A DNA stretch of 64,000 nt from Zerene cesonia (Eukaryota > Arthropoda > Insecta > Lepidoptera > Pieridae): the NCBI RefSeq assembly GCF_012273895.1, contig NC_052118.1, positions 2,852,001-2,916,000 on the forward strand. The letters are read 5' to 3'. Under the pieces are notes generated by a model. It had not been told where the DNA came from. It did no database searches and saw nothing but the letters and a program-made list of their open reading frames with translations. This document shows, piece after piece, positions 15,101 through 26,800 of the stretch. The translations under genes were made by a program, and so were the position numbers. The number at the start of each line of letters is the position of its first letter. Within the stretch, counting starts at the first letter, position 1.

Positions 15101-18100
15101 AATGATTACTAGGCACATAATAGGCATATACAATTTTGAGGTTTTTCTCTTCATCTTATGCCATTTAAAATGCAGTACACGACAACAATGTTTAAAAAAA
15201 TCATTCAAAAAACTCCTTTTCACAGCTTTATAATAAAATATTAAAAAATAACGACGCTATCATTAAGATATACATCTAAGTTTTCAGCTTATTCATGTGA
15301 CCAGAAATGTCACCCTTGTGCTGTAATAAAATGAGCAATGAAAAGCAATTTTCCTTCTTTCCCTTTCCTTCCTTCCCTCTTGTAAAACCGTCTTATTTAC
15401 TCACAAACTAAGCGTTAGCATAAAAACGAATAAGGAGAGATTAAATTGGAAATTCTTATCTGTTTGTGGGATCGAGATGGAAAGTAGCGGACATATGACC
15501 TGAATAAAGATTCACATGGTGAATCACAGAAATGCATTCATTTATATACATTAAACATGTATTGACATGCTCAAATAAACACTGTACTTATTGTTTGTCC
15601 GGATTTCTTTATACTAATTAATAATCCTTATATTTGTTAGTACTTTTGTTTCTTAGATGTACGTAATCTTAGTAGGTTTTATACAATTAGTATTTAGCTT
15701 GACGCATAACCCTTGGTTTTTTTTTTTTGTTTAAAAAATGTAACGTTTAATAGAGTTATATAAAAATGTGTCATTAAGTTGTTAATTAATTTTGTCCGTT
15801 ATAGTTAATTGGTATATTTGATTACGAGTGTACACAAGAACAAATGAAAACTACACTCGAGAAGTTCACACGAATAAAAGAGTTTCGAGTTGAGATGAAA
15901 CTATGGGGATTTTTTGCGAGTAAATATTTTTAGAACGACAAAATATGACAGTGACAGACTCTTAAGTATTATTTTAGCATATTTACCTTACCATCCCAAA
16001 CGAGATCAGCTATCTATGATAAAAAATTGGTCTGCTTTGTTGCTCACGTACCTAACTGAAAAGTATAGATATTATAAAAGTATAGATCCATATTTTACTA
16101 CGTAATAAAAACATTTGTTTGCATTAGCAATGTAATGTATAAACATTGACATTAAAGGTTGCGGTTTGTGGTGGTCACTGCCACAATGCTTGCTAAGACT
16201 CCCGTGCAATTAGGTATATGAAAGTACCTATATGTGTAATTGCCAATCTTTCCTTTGTCTTATGTATATGTAAATTACTCTTAAATGCACGTACAGCAAA
16301 AGTACAAACAGAATAATAAATTAGGTAAGCATTTTAATAATTTTCATGATCGATGGAGGCGTTTTTGTTAATTTTAAAAGGCATATTTATCTATAAGAGC
16401 AAGCCATTATTACGTAAATGAACACGATCATTATGTACAACTATGTACGAATAATGTGATAACTACAAACATTAGTCTTCAAAGGTCTCTATTTGATGAT
16501 TCACCGTCATATTAATACGACATTTTTGCCTATATCTTAATATACGTGGTTTGAAACTGGTTTTGTTATTTAAGTGCTTTTTAGATTGCTGCATATATTG
16601 CGAATTTTGAATAGCATTTAACCAGTACTGTAGTTTTAAGCTTCCACACGATACATTTTGTTTAGCATGCGTTGCGTGCAGTTCTTATAATAGAATTGTT
16701 TGGACATATCTTTTTCTTAATTAACGCTCGCTCTGGCGCTGATGATCTTTCACAACATCTTCAAAATAACCAACAGACAACGCTCATATCTAGGCAAATG
16801 ATGAACTCTAAGAGGTACAAATTACGCCTAATGTTCATATTGTACATCAAAGTTAGCAATATTGAATCGTGTAGAGAATAATGAACGAGATTCGATCCGC
16901 CCACTCAACTCGGCACTAAGTACCGACATAATTTAGCCTGATCTACGTTCTGGATGCACTAGTTATTGAGAAAGTTAAACATTGTTCGATGATTATATTT
17001 GTGGTGTATGAAATATCTTGTTCTAACTATACATTGAGGTAAACGGTAGCTTGTAGCTGTGTAAGAAATTTCGGATAGCGTATTTTCTTTTATTTTTAGT
17101 TATTTTGTAGTAACCATATAATAGTTGAGTGATCATAATTAAGTTTGATTTTGTTAGTGTTTAGATGTAATTAATAACTAACTATGTTAAACAATACAAT
17201 GAATATTCTGAAAGAAGTCCTTATTTGTGTAGTTAACTGCATTTATTATCTCATATAGGTATGTCTATAATATCGTCACACTACATAGCGAGCAAATAAA
17301 ACAGGCACTCGATTGAATTCTACAACCGTACTCCAAAGATTATTACGTCCAAATATTTGGCGCGATATAAAATCCCATTCAGGAAGCCTCAAACCAGTTG
17401 CGACCCTCCAGCTCCTAAGGGGCGCCGGTTATTGCGGACACTTGTCATATCAGCAATAGGGGACGCTTTATTATTTTAATTATTGCACATTCACGACGCC
17501 CTTTGTCAGTCGCCGCTGCTTTCGACACGAATTAGTCTCTAGATTGTTCTAATTGAACGCACTTGAGCTTGCTTACTACTTATTAGGTTTAAGTAGGATA
17601 TTTTTAGCAGTCTTACGTGATTCTTTCTACAACCATTATAAATGTGAATGAAAGATAACTACAAAGTTTTTATCGAATTTAATTTCAACCTAGATTACGT
17701 AACCCAAAATAATGAATAAATAGTGAAATCAAAACATTAGCATGAGGTAGTGGTATTATGTTAGAAGCGCTTTTTTTCACTATTTAATGTTATTTTTTTT
17801 TATTTCTATTGATATTTATGAAATAGCATCGTTATGAGAGAAAATGAATGTCTCTTCATACAATTTTAGGATTCGAAAAATCCAGAGTAATTCTAGTAAT
17901 TAGCATGATCAGTACCAATTAGTACGATCGAGTCATTCATCACTTGAATCAAAATTAAAACATGATACTTCAGAATTGGAAGTTACTACAGAGTGCAGTG
18001 TAAACATTTTTTCTTTACCCGATGCAGTCCACTCGTTCTGTTTACATTAACTGTCAAGCATAATCATCAATATCGGGTTTTATTTGCAATCGTAGTCATT

Positions 18101-18888
18101 AACAGCCAATATAAATAAACATGTGTTGTAGTTATTGCTGGATTTACTGCTCTTTTGTTCGATGTTGAGACATTTGATATGTAAAAATGGAGATGGTATA
18201 ATCACTTGTTAATAGATCAGTTAAAATGACACTATAGAAATGAAATCAATGAAATAAAACATCGTAGTTTGACAATTTTAATAACGTAGGTATATTATTT
18301 CACTGCAATACGAACATGTTATGTGTTATGTCAAATAATATTACGAATGTCGGCTATATCGTGGAAAAAAACTTATCCATTAAATATGTTTTATTCAGTG
18401 GACGCAGAATTTTTTTACTCGTCTTTAATTTCGCTACCGAATGCACCTGCCTAAGTTTTTGTTGCCGATACATTGTGCTTTTAACAAAGGAAATTTATTC
18501 ATTCCTATACATATCAGCCTATTCATTGATCATGCCAATGAATAACTAAGCTGGCCATAAAAGGGTTAAATGTCCTAGCAGTTATTTATATGAAATAATA
18601 AAAATCATGAGTAATTCACAATTTATTTTCCATCGATAACGCTTCATGTTTTAAATGGTTCCGGCAACCTAATGTCGTGGGAAAACGTAAGATTTATTGT
18701 CAATTAATTATGTATTAAGTTTTTCTTTTAGATGTCTTACTAGTAGATTTATGAACGAAGAAAATATTTATATCGCGTAGGAAAAATGTTATTAGAATAC
18801 ATGACAGTTTCTAATAAATAACAGTTGCATAAAAAACTATTATTATTTAAATATGTTCTATATCTATATTTTCAGAAAAATCTTAATC

Positions 18889-18892
<4 letters not shown>

Positions 18893-18919
<27 letters not shown>
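18893..18919. repeat. (AT)n microsatellite
   Basis: Uninterrupted AT dinucleotide run of about 27 bp. Confidence 0.95.
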
Positions 18920-20402
18920 GTAGTTAATAAATACGCTAATAATTTGAATTTATAAAATGGTATTATTTTTTCCAATTTAATAACAAGTAAGTGAGATCGT
19001 TATCAACCGGAAAATGGGGTTGCAATGTGGTTTCAATAATATTAAAATCCATTGGAAAAAGATAAAGCAGTGGCTCAGAAAATACACTGAAAATTTATCA
19101 AGAAAGAGCGGCACACGGCGCGGCGTCGCGAGGCTGCCGCATACTTTTACTCTCCTCCCGATCCGATCTTCATAACGAAATTCTTCGTTTTGATATTATA
19201 TTTATATTGTTAACATTTCGTACCTGCATGTTTCTAACGGTAAATATGAAAATTTCAAGAATTCCTACGACCTCCACCCGAGGTCTTGTTACAAAGCTTA
19301 TTTACTCGGTATTAAGAAAATTTCGAATGGATATCCTTGAACGTTTTATGTTTTATGGTCTGTAATAAACGTCTGTGTAAAAACTGAAAGCAGGCAGCGA
19401 TCTGATAAATAGGCCCGGCATTTGATATCGTTCCAATTATTTGTTTATTTAAAAATCTTAACATCTGAAATGAGATGTCTTAATTTCATTTCATTTTCAT
19501 TGCATACTTTTCCATTTGTATCGGGATTATTGTTTATATCTGCAACTATTAAACATTATATTTTTTATGCCTTTCATCAGCCCATATATGTTTCTGCTAT
19601 TTTTATACTAACTCGAAAATATTAAAAAAAAAAAAGTACAAGAGAACAAAAGCCAAGTATTTCACTTTATCTAAGCTGCACTTCGATCTGTTATCTAAAA
19701 AGCCCTTGTTACTTCTATTTCATATGTCGGAGTAAAAACACGATATCTCTGTAAAATCGGAGCTATTACAGACGCATCAAAGCATATAAATGTTTACAAC
19801 ATTATTAGAGAGCAGCCACAATACGTTCAAATTTACAATGTGCATTCGAATTTGTAAACAAACAGAGCGTTTGACGTCAAACCAGAACGAGGACCCGTGC
19901 ATACTGTGGATAGCTTCATCTCTGATTTTCAATCGAATTGTTTATTAAGGATAAGTTATAAGCTTCGATTTTTTTTAATATCATGTATTAGTGTTTAGCC
20001 TAAACTTTTCACTGTTGTATTAAGTTAAAGCGTTCATTTCGTACTTTATTATTTTTTTAGATAAAATATAGGATAAATGAGTAGTAATAAAATAAAGTAA
20101 AGATAGGGTAATAAATCATACTACTGCTTTAAGTTTCGCCATATTCTATGGTTGTTATATTATAATTTTGTAACTACCGGCATAACAGTCAAGAGATGAA
20201 CACATTATAACTTTAAATTTCAGAAAAGTAGTAGGGTACAGGTAAACTATTTCGATACTTTTGATGACGCCTTAATCTCAGTAGGTGCTATTTCCTAGTC
20301 TAAAAGCAATCTTATTTGTTAGGAGCACATGTTATGATAATCTAGTCCTTCTCTTTCTATCTATCATCAAACGAGTTTAATGTATATTTTAATTTGGTAT
20401 AC

Positions 20403-20576
20403 TACACTAATATTATAAAGAGAAAACTCTTGTATTTTTGTATGTTTGAAACGTTTTTGTATGTTTGAAAGACCACTGGACCGATTTCAAAATTCATTCA
20501 CCATTAGAAAGCTGAAACTTCACTTAGTGACAAAGGCTATGTATGTACCACGGGCGAAGCTGGGGCGAACAGCTAG
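20403..20576 (+). mobile_element. Helitron-like element, diverged
   Basis: Same head (ctaatattataaag) and tail (cgggcgaagctggggcgaacagCTAG|T), with 'ggaccgatttcaaaattcattc' in the middle. It belongs to a subfamily with the GGGCGAAGC tail, distinct from the copy at 11929. Confidence 0.6.
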
Positions 20577-20730
20577 TACTTACATGAAGTGCTTGGTCAT
20601 AGCTATGTCCGATCGCTATCGGACGGTGGTTCATGTTCTATTATAGCATTATAATAACGAACAGCTGGTATTAGATACACATGCAGAATGCTATATGCTT
20701 CAATCTCAATATTGTATTTGTTTGTTGCAG

Positions 20731-20861
20731 CGAGCGGCGCGCTCGCGGCCGGCACCATTGCGTCTCCGTGGAGCACGGCGGCCGGCGCGCCCGATACCAA
20801 CGGCTCGGGCGGCGCCGACGCCAAGCACCTCGACGTGGGCGATGCCAGCGACGATGAGAAG
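20731..20861 (+). CDS. sd: sd exon: N-terminal region before TEA domain
   Basis: Follows the acceptor tttgttgcag and ends at AAG|GTAAAC, phase 0. The first two bases complete a codon begun in an unseen exon. It encodes an Ala/Gly-rich lead, then GTIASPW and DTNGS...LDVGDASDDEK, which matches the conserved N-terminal block of fly Sd. It is much more GC-rich than its surroundings. An in-frame ATG at 20688 lies in the intron and is probably not used. Confidence 0.93.
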
Positions 20862-23800
20862 GTAAACGGCGCCCAGGATGTGGTTTCATTCGACCTGAGG
20901 ATTAGGTGCAATTGTTTCCAAAGGACGAGACGTTCTATAAGGCTACTGCTACGCAATTCTAACAACCTGACCTAACCTAAACTAAACATTTAGTTTTATA
21001 AAGGGTTTTAAGTAGTGCAACATAATGGCAAAGCACATTCAATAGATAAACTAAGAAAAATCAATAACAATAAAAATCATACGTTGGTTGGTGTTAATGA
21101 AGGTACTAATATGATTATCTCTTTCAATGAAAACCTGATCAGGTATATTAATTGATTTAATAAAACATATATCTAGATATCAACCTAAATGAACATACAT
21201 GTGAACCTAAGAAATACTTATAATCAAAATGTTACCTTATATTTTGATATTCCCCTTTTTTCTTAAAGTAAGAAAATAGAGGGAAATGAGTGAATATACT
21301 AGAAAAATCTAGATCGGTCCTGTATCCGTCCACTAATGGAGGAAATACGGGTACACATAAGTGCTTCGCTTTGACGCTGATCTTCTTTGCGTTAGATTTT
21401 TCTCAGTTATTCTAGCCCATTAAGAAAATAATGTAGCACACAAATCGGTTCATATAGAGAAAAACCATGTTAACTATACAATTCGGATAAATTTAATATA
21501 ATGTAAACAAAATTGCAGAAATAGTTTTTTATAAATATAATCACCCAGTGCCTACAAAACGCAATCAATGTAATTACAAATATGTTTGCAAAAAATGCGT
21601 ATTGAAAATAACAGATAAAATGCCGCAACAAGCATTCGGCTTATGTTATAACTTTCAGATATGTTTAATGTTAAAAACCAGAAACTATTGTTTTTATGTC
21701 AATATTGATTTTAAATGGTACGGGATGTTATTGAGAAACGAATATAAACTAACAAAACCAGAAGCGACTCGTATCGAGTGGTTCTAAGTAACACTGAATC
21801 ACTATTTTGCTCGGATGCCAGCTAAAGAGTTATTTTTATTTTGCCTCCCGTATAGGAGTCCATTAATTACAATGACGCACCTCTCGATGTTCGAACGCTA
21901 TGTTGAAATTTATAGTTTGATTTCATAGAAATTAAAAACTACATTTTTTAACGAAAATCTGCGTCATAACATACAAATTTGTATCTGTGATGGGTTTCGT
22001 TTTTATAGTATCATGTTTGTGAATTACATTATAATACTATTCGTGACTTACATAATATTAAACGTTATCCATAATAACATCGAATACTGTTGTAAATTGT
22101 ATCTCTTCCGCGATTTTATATTAAACTGTCCTTTCTGAATGAATAATTTTTTTGCGTAATTTTCCTTATTATTTTATGTACACAACACAAACTGGTAAGT
22201 ATATTTTTAGGTATTTTGAGAATGTGTACTAATATTATAAAGCTGTAGAGTTTGTTTGTGTGTTTGTTTGATCGCACTAATCTCAGGAACTACTGGTCCG
22301 ACTTGAATTTCTTTCAGTGTTAAATAGCCCATTTATTGAGGAAGGCTAAATATGTACCACGGGCGAAGCCGGGGCGCACCGCTAGTAGTTAATAAGTTAG
22401 TTATAGTTTTTTAATGATTTTGGAATCTCCAGAGACAGTATAAAATGTCTAAATTAAAAGTTATTCCTTCGGATCGGTTGCAACGTTTATGAATTAATGA
22501 CGGTTATATAATCAAAATATAGATATTCGAAAACAAGATCTCTACGGCAGCAAGGGCAAGGCCAGTAGAAAAATAGAAAATAATTTTCTTAGATCAACTT
22601 ATAAGAAGCGCTGTTCCAACTCCACGACATAGGCAGATAGACGAATTCATTAGAACAGTTTATTATTTACTATATGTTTCCCAAGAACTGTATTTGAATC
22701 ATCACAATATATTAAACGTATCTGTTTTATGTACAGGGTATTATTTAATAACGATACGCGTAGAGGGAGTTTCCATATAGTAAGTTATATTTAAACCAGT
22801 CTGCTTTTGAAGGTTACAACATAGCTCGATCAGTTTTCCGCTATTGAAAAAACAAACTCACCTAAAAGTAATTGTATATTCGATAATTAGCTCACGTAGT
22901 TTTATGAAACACTACCTGCGCCCCGCGGTTTCACCCGCGCAAGTCCGTATCCCATAGGAATATCGGTATAAAAAATTATCTATGTGTTATTTCAATTGTC
23001 TAGATGTCTACGTACAAAGTTTCATTGCAATCGGTTCAGTAGTTTGTGCGTGAAAGAGCAACAAACACACACACACACATCCTTACAAACTTTCGCATTT
23101 ATAATATTAGTAGGATAGGATTAATTAATGAGTACGTATCGATTCAGAAGGATTTTTATTGAATGAACAATGCAATCAATTCAAGAATTACTTTAAAATG
23201 TAAGTGAATTTTATTTTTTACTATAATATCGCGAATTTGGTCAAGTTAATTGTGTGCTGTACAATATCAACTGCAATTAAAATGTTTGAAATTTTTGGAC
23301 ACGTCCATTTCTTGTTCCGAAACAATGACCTACTTTTAATAATAACAAAATAATAATCGTTAATATTTGCAATAAGTACATACAGCTATTTCGCAATTAA
23401 ACCAGCTCGATACCAATTTTTATATGCAACCTTTCGTAATTAACATCAACGTAATAAATAAGATATACTTATTAACAAATGATATCTACACCTTGTCAAT
23501 AATTATGTGTGTATAAGGTATTTTCTTTAATGAATACTTTAATTGCTTCGCCTTAAAGTTTTTTTTTATGTAACAAACAATTGAAAAATAGGCTGTTTTA
23601 TTACATAGCGAAGTGTTCAAAAACGTTATATTAAAACAGAAACGATTAACAGTCATCTTAATTCCCTCTATTAAATACCATTCGGTTAATTGAATGTAAA
23701 TATTATTCATATATATCAAGTAAAAACAACAATTAATTTGTTAAAATCAATAAAGCTTAACAACTGCCAATTTGCATGAGAATACTAGTTCTCGCGCCAA

Positions 23801-26800
23801 CTGGTTAAGTTCAAGGTTTCGAAAGGAAACAAAATGCGGATTGATCGAAATTACAAAACCGCTGTTATAAATGATTCAACATTGTAATCTTGTAAGCTGC
23901 GCATTGCACTGATTAAAATGTGGTCCTAGAATTTGGAATTTGAATTTCGTAATGTTTAAGTTGTAGGTATGAATTTTATTAAATATTGCTAGCTTTCCTT
24001 TTACTTCCAGAAATAATCGAAATTTGCTGAAAATGTGTAGTAATTATTACAACTTCCAAACTTTCAAGATCCGTTATGAATACATACATGTATGGGAAGC
24101 TTTCCAAAAAATATATAAGCAGTTTAAAATAAGGAGAGAAAACATTAAATTATTAGGTTATCTTGTCATAACTCTCTGCGCTAAAGTGCTGTAAATTAAA
24201 AGCGTTTTTGTAAGTGAATTTCTATTTCTCTTAATCTAGTTTTTAATATCTGTTACAAACATTTTACAATGCGTCGTTTAGGTTTTTTATGTATTATGAG
24301 TTTTATATCCAAAGTTTTCACTAATCAATTAATCTTGTACGATAGGCATATTTTCTATGGATACCTCAAATCATCATAGATGCATTTGAATATTCATATA
24401 ACGCCCGATGTTTGACGTAGTCCCGTTCGCAGGATATGTCGGCGGCGGACGCAGAGGGAGTATGGAGTCCGGACATCGAGCAGAGCTTCCAGGAGGCGCT
24501 GGCGATATATCCCCCTTGTGGGAGACGGAAGATCATCCTCTCCGACGAGGGCAAGATGTACGGTGAGTTCGAGCATGCTAGAGGACCCGCTTTGAGCCTG
24601 TTTGTTGAGGGTTTCAGAACCGCCATTGATTTGGGTGTGAGGCGATTTTTGTTTGAGCCATCTCTGCCTCCAAATTACATTCGCAGCAAGAGACTTAATA
24701 GTTAGTAACTCTGGTTATGACATAAGCTTCATCAGTTTGTATAAAAAGAAAGATAATTTGTTCCATTAAAATCATTAAGTTTATACGTCCCTAAAATGCA
24801 AAGTTGCGAAAAATTTCAACGAATGACCTTAATTCCAGGTGCTTTGACAGAGCTTTAAACGCTTACGTGTTCTTCTCTTGCGTGTTAAATAGTGGCGGTA
24901 AAGATTCATAATACAATTGAATACAATAACATTAGATTGTCAAGTGTAATCTAATAATGTAAGTAATAAATATGATTGGAACACTTAAAAGCCCCGGCAT
25001 TTACGCAGTTCATGCAATAAGTTTGCTCATCGCTGGTAAAGCAAAATATTTAGAATATAATTAAGCACGTGCAATGCTATCACTTGTTGAATGTTTAATC
25101 GTTTTGGCGTAGATCATTATTCTAATTTTTACTTTGCCTCAAGGATATTTCTTTATTCGCTAATAAGCCAATTAAAAATAAAAATGTTTTGCACAAAAAT
25201 ACTTTTCATCGTCCGTAGTCGTCAATCTCGGCGCGTGCAAATCGCAATTTGCGAACATGAGATTTTGATTGAATTATGAGTCGATATCAAGGTTGTTTCT
25301 AAACGGAACAATGGGTACGGCACGAGTGACGAGACAAAAGGTATTGATGCCGACAAAGCCGTTTGCGCAATAGGATTCCACGGAACACACCGACAATTAT
25401 TATCTCCGGATCGGACTGTCTCCGTTTCGAGGAAGTCAAGTGAAGACGCTTTGTTCCACTATCCGCTGACTTCGCGAAAAACTACAGTTCGCGTTTGTAG
25501 ACGGATTCGAGGCTAATTGGCTCAGTCGGTCTTTTGAGAATTTGGCCACTTGTAACTAAGTGGTGCTATGTTTTTAGATTTGAAATTAGTGTCTAAACTA
25601 AAGTGCTTATGTTCATCACAAAAGTGAAAATCAAACTAAACTGAAACTAAAGTTTAGTTCAGTTATAGTATTATACAAAAATAAGAAATGTTTTTCGTAT
25701 CTTCTTAAAATGAAGATATTTAATATGTTTTGTAATATTTTTATATTACTATTAATAAAAATGGCATGCATTAAGAGTCCAAAATAATTTTATTTTATTT
25801 CCTTATTAAAATAATATGAAAACAAGGAAAAAAAATAAGCTGGCATGAATAGTATAATATCAATTTAGTCATAAAAGTCATATTACCGGTGTCTTCATCC
25901 CAATTTCAATAATTTGTATTAAAAATTAATATTATATCTAAAAAAGCTATCCTCCTACGCGCGAAATATTTTCGTCCTCTTACTTTTCTAATATACTCTA
26001 TAAATAAATTTTATATATTAATATCATCTACTCTTTTATATCCTTTTATAAGAAACTAGCTGTTTCTGTTTTAGTGCATAAATTGTTTAATAAATTTCAT
26101 ACCTATATGGTTAATTTTCTCTATTTTGTAATAGCTGATCAACCCTACAGAACGAGACGTTTTATTTAAAACTAGTATTCCGCCCGCGGCTTTGCCCGCG
26201 TATTCGCAAGAAGTATAGACCAGGGGTGTTACCGGCAAATATCCCGTTCCCGTTCGATTTCTGGTATAAAAACTATCCTGTCTCTTCTCGAGAGGCAAAC
26301 TATCTCTGTACGAAATTTCAACATTATCGATTTATCCGTTCTTTAGTTATAAATAGTGTAAATAACAAGTCTTCCTTTTATGTATCCAGATTTTCCCTAG
26401 ATCCCCTGTTATTACTTAGTCATTGCAGTTATTTTTTGTATAGTTCTGTCATAATTCAATAGACAGTCATGCTTATTGATGAAATGAATTAACGACAACT
26501 AATTTCTTAATATTTATATATAAAAAATTAAATATAAATACACGGTAAAGCTCATGAGAGTTATATCACCTTAAATCGTCGTGTTTATTACAATACTCTG
26601 TATATTTATTGAAACCTTCAGCAGCGCTTGTCGCAACTCTAAATCCTCCGTCAAATCAGTTAATTGCTGAAGGAATCTTAACTGGGAGCAGTGGAATTTT
26701 TCCACGTTACGATGTTAAGTGCGGAAGGTCGTTACGTCGACGTGACGATCGCTGCATATTCCCAGGAGCGAATTAATAACCGGGACAAATCTTTTTTATG

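Larger units (their letters stand above)
1..20402. other. Long non-coding stretch upstream of first visible sd exon
   Basis: No exon, RNA gene or long ORF is supportable. The predicted ORFs here are all about 110 aa or shorter and show no recognisable domain. Visible items are annotated separately: a Helitron-like copy at 11929, an (AT)n tract at 18893, repeat pieces near 2881, 3340 and 4300, and GC-richer islands near 480-530, 8935-9130, 13230-13420, 17330-17560 and 19100-19160. The stretch may be sd 5' intron/enhancer DNA or intergenic. Confidence 0.6.
20862..24432 (+). other. sd intron between N-terminal and TEA exons
   Basis: 3.6 kb AT-rich intron. It holds two Helitron-like copies (22227-22385 on +, 22912-23115 on -). 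I saw no other structure. Confidence 0.85.

Noticed and set aside
20603..20965. Minus-strand ORFs over the GC-rich sd exon
   Set aside because: Shadow frames of the sd coding exon, with no conserved domain.
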